A stretch of DNA of 6,653 bases from an uncultured Treponema sp. (GTDB taxonomy: Bacteria > Spirochaetota > Spirochaetia > Treponematales > Treponemataceae). The position numbers and the translations under genes were made by a program. How positions within the stretch are numbered: the stretch's first letter is position 1; each line of letters starts with the position of its first letter. The notes beneath the pieces were generated by a model. That model saw only the letters and a program-made list of their open reading frames with translations, was not told the DNA's origin and did not search any database. Location of the stretch: contig CAJOPO010000162.1 of NCBI GenBank assembly GCA_905236315.1, positions 1-6,653 on the forward strand. The letters run 5' to 3'. Below, piece by piece: positions 6,459 through 6,653 of this stretch.

Positions 6459-6493
6459 GTTGTTAAATTCGTAGTGCCACTTCAATCTCTTGC

Positions 6494-6514
6494 CTCATTC
6501 CTCACTTCTCACTC
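6494..6514. repeat. Three 7-bp imperfect tandem repeats
   Basis: CTCATTC, CTCACTT and CTCACTC are adjacent 7-bp units (minus strand GAGTGAG-AAGTGAG-GAATGAG). They end about 36 nt upstream of the -35 box of the minus-strand promoter. They may be an activator-binding array or simple-sequence repeat. A related GTGAGAA occurs at 6330-6336. Confidence 0.45.
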
Positions 6515-6577
6515 CTATCTATTGTATTGATAAAAAAAATAGTTTAAAATACTTAACTAGACGCACAAATATAGGGA

Positions 6578-6605
6578 GCCTCTAAAAACTTCAGTTTTTA
6601 GAGGC
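6578..6605. repeat. Perfect 13-bp stem hairpin at the right end
   Basis: The arms GCCTCTAAAAACT (6578-6590) and AGTTTTTAGAGGC (6593-6605) leave only TC between them, so the innermost pairs must open. The core CCTCnAAAAACT is shared with the hairpin at 39-81. No strong T-run follows on either strand. It may be a terminator of a gene outside the window or part of a composite repeat with the adjacent palindrome. Confidence 0.7.
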
Positions 6606-6622
6606 AACTTTGAAAATGCGAT

Positions 6623-6653
6623 GTTGTAAGTCGCGCTATTATAGCGACTTACA
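6623..6653. repeat. Palindromic repeat, right copy (cut by window end)
   Basis: These 31 bases are identical to positions 1-31 and in the same orientation; the sequence ends before the final AC of the palindrome. The preceding TGCGA (6617-6621) is the reverse complement of the TCGCA that follows the left copy. It may be a dispersed intergenic palindrome or the overlapping end of a circular assembly. Confidence 0.85.

Larger units (their letters stand above)
6113..6577. other. Gene-free leader/intergenic region upstream of the beta-helix gene
   Basis: About 465 nt of AT-rich sequence with stop codons in every frame and no open reading frame longer than about 25 codons that I could find. No tRNA cloverleaf or known riboswitch is recognisable. 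It does contain a strong minus-strand promoter (6430-6458), 7-bp tandem repeats (6494-6514), small palindromes (6145-6157 and 6392-6408) and a hairpin (6208-6230). Most of it would be transcribed as the 5' leader of the beta-helix gene. Confidence 0.6.

Noticed and set aside
6113..6577. tRNA, known riboswitch or decayed protein gene in the gene-free stretch
   Set aside because: No cloverleaf, no recognised riboswitch core and no protein similarity could be found by eye on either strand.
1..6653. CRISPR array
   Set aside because: The palindromic repeat occurs only twice, 6.6 kb apart, with genes between the copies; there are no regularly spaced repeats or cas genes.

Overview
The window is AT-rich, with strong Shine-Dalgarno (SD) sites in front of several genes and a large lipoprotein with a relaxed, spirochaete-like lipobox. 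Together with the gene content (a DUF3160 lipoprotein next to a MEMO-family protein, a DUF3791 small-protein pair, and a secreted beta-helix protein of a type common in gut and oral anaerobes) this suggests a host-associated anaerobe, most likely Treponema or a close spirochaete relative. That assignment is an inference from protein style; there is no rRNA or other taxonomic marker here.

Layout. The window starts and ends in the same palindrome (1-33, and 6623-6653 cut by the window edge), and each copy sits beside a long perfect hairpin (39-81 and 6578-6605). On the plus strand, 108-534 holds two overlapping small genes: a 75-residue partner protein and a 69-residue DUF3791 protein. They look like the small components of a toxin-antitoxin-like locus, but no toxin gene follows. 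Everything else is on the minus strand. From right to left these are a 581-residue secreted right-handed beta-helix protein (6030-4285), a 917-residue SH3-like/DUF3160 lipoprotein (4160 or 4172 to 1419), and a 301-residue MEMO-family protein with an N-terminal membrane segment (1429-524). The MEMO gene starts at TTG inside the end of the DUF3160 gene and ends inside the DUF3791 gene, tail to tail.

How the genes may work together. The DUF3160 and MEMO genes form a tight two-gene operon, and both products appear to be exported and membrane-tethered, so they plausibly act together at the cell envelope; the function of neither is established. The beta-helix gene lies 112-124 nt upstream on the same strand, separated by a GC-rich palindrome, so it may be co-transcribed or separate. 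It has a very good sigma70-type promoter about 400 nt upstream (6430-6458), which implies a long untranslated leader. The stretch 6113-6577 has no recognisable gene.

The least explained items are the envelope-tethered MEMO/DUF3160 pair, the DUF3791 pair without a toxin that overlaps MEMO in antisense, and the terminal palindromes. The palindromes mean this sequence is either a stretch between two copies of a dispersed repeat or a circular assembly of about 6.6 kb.
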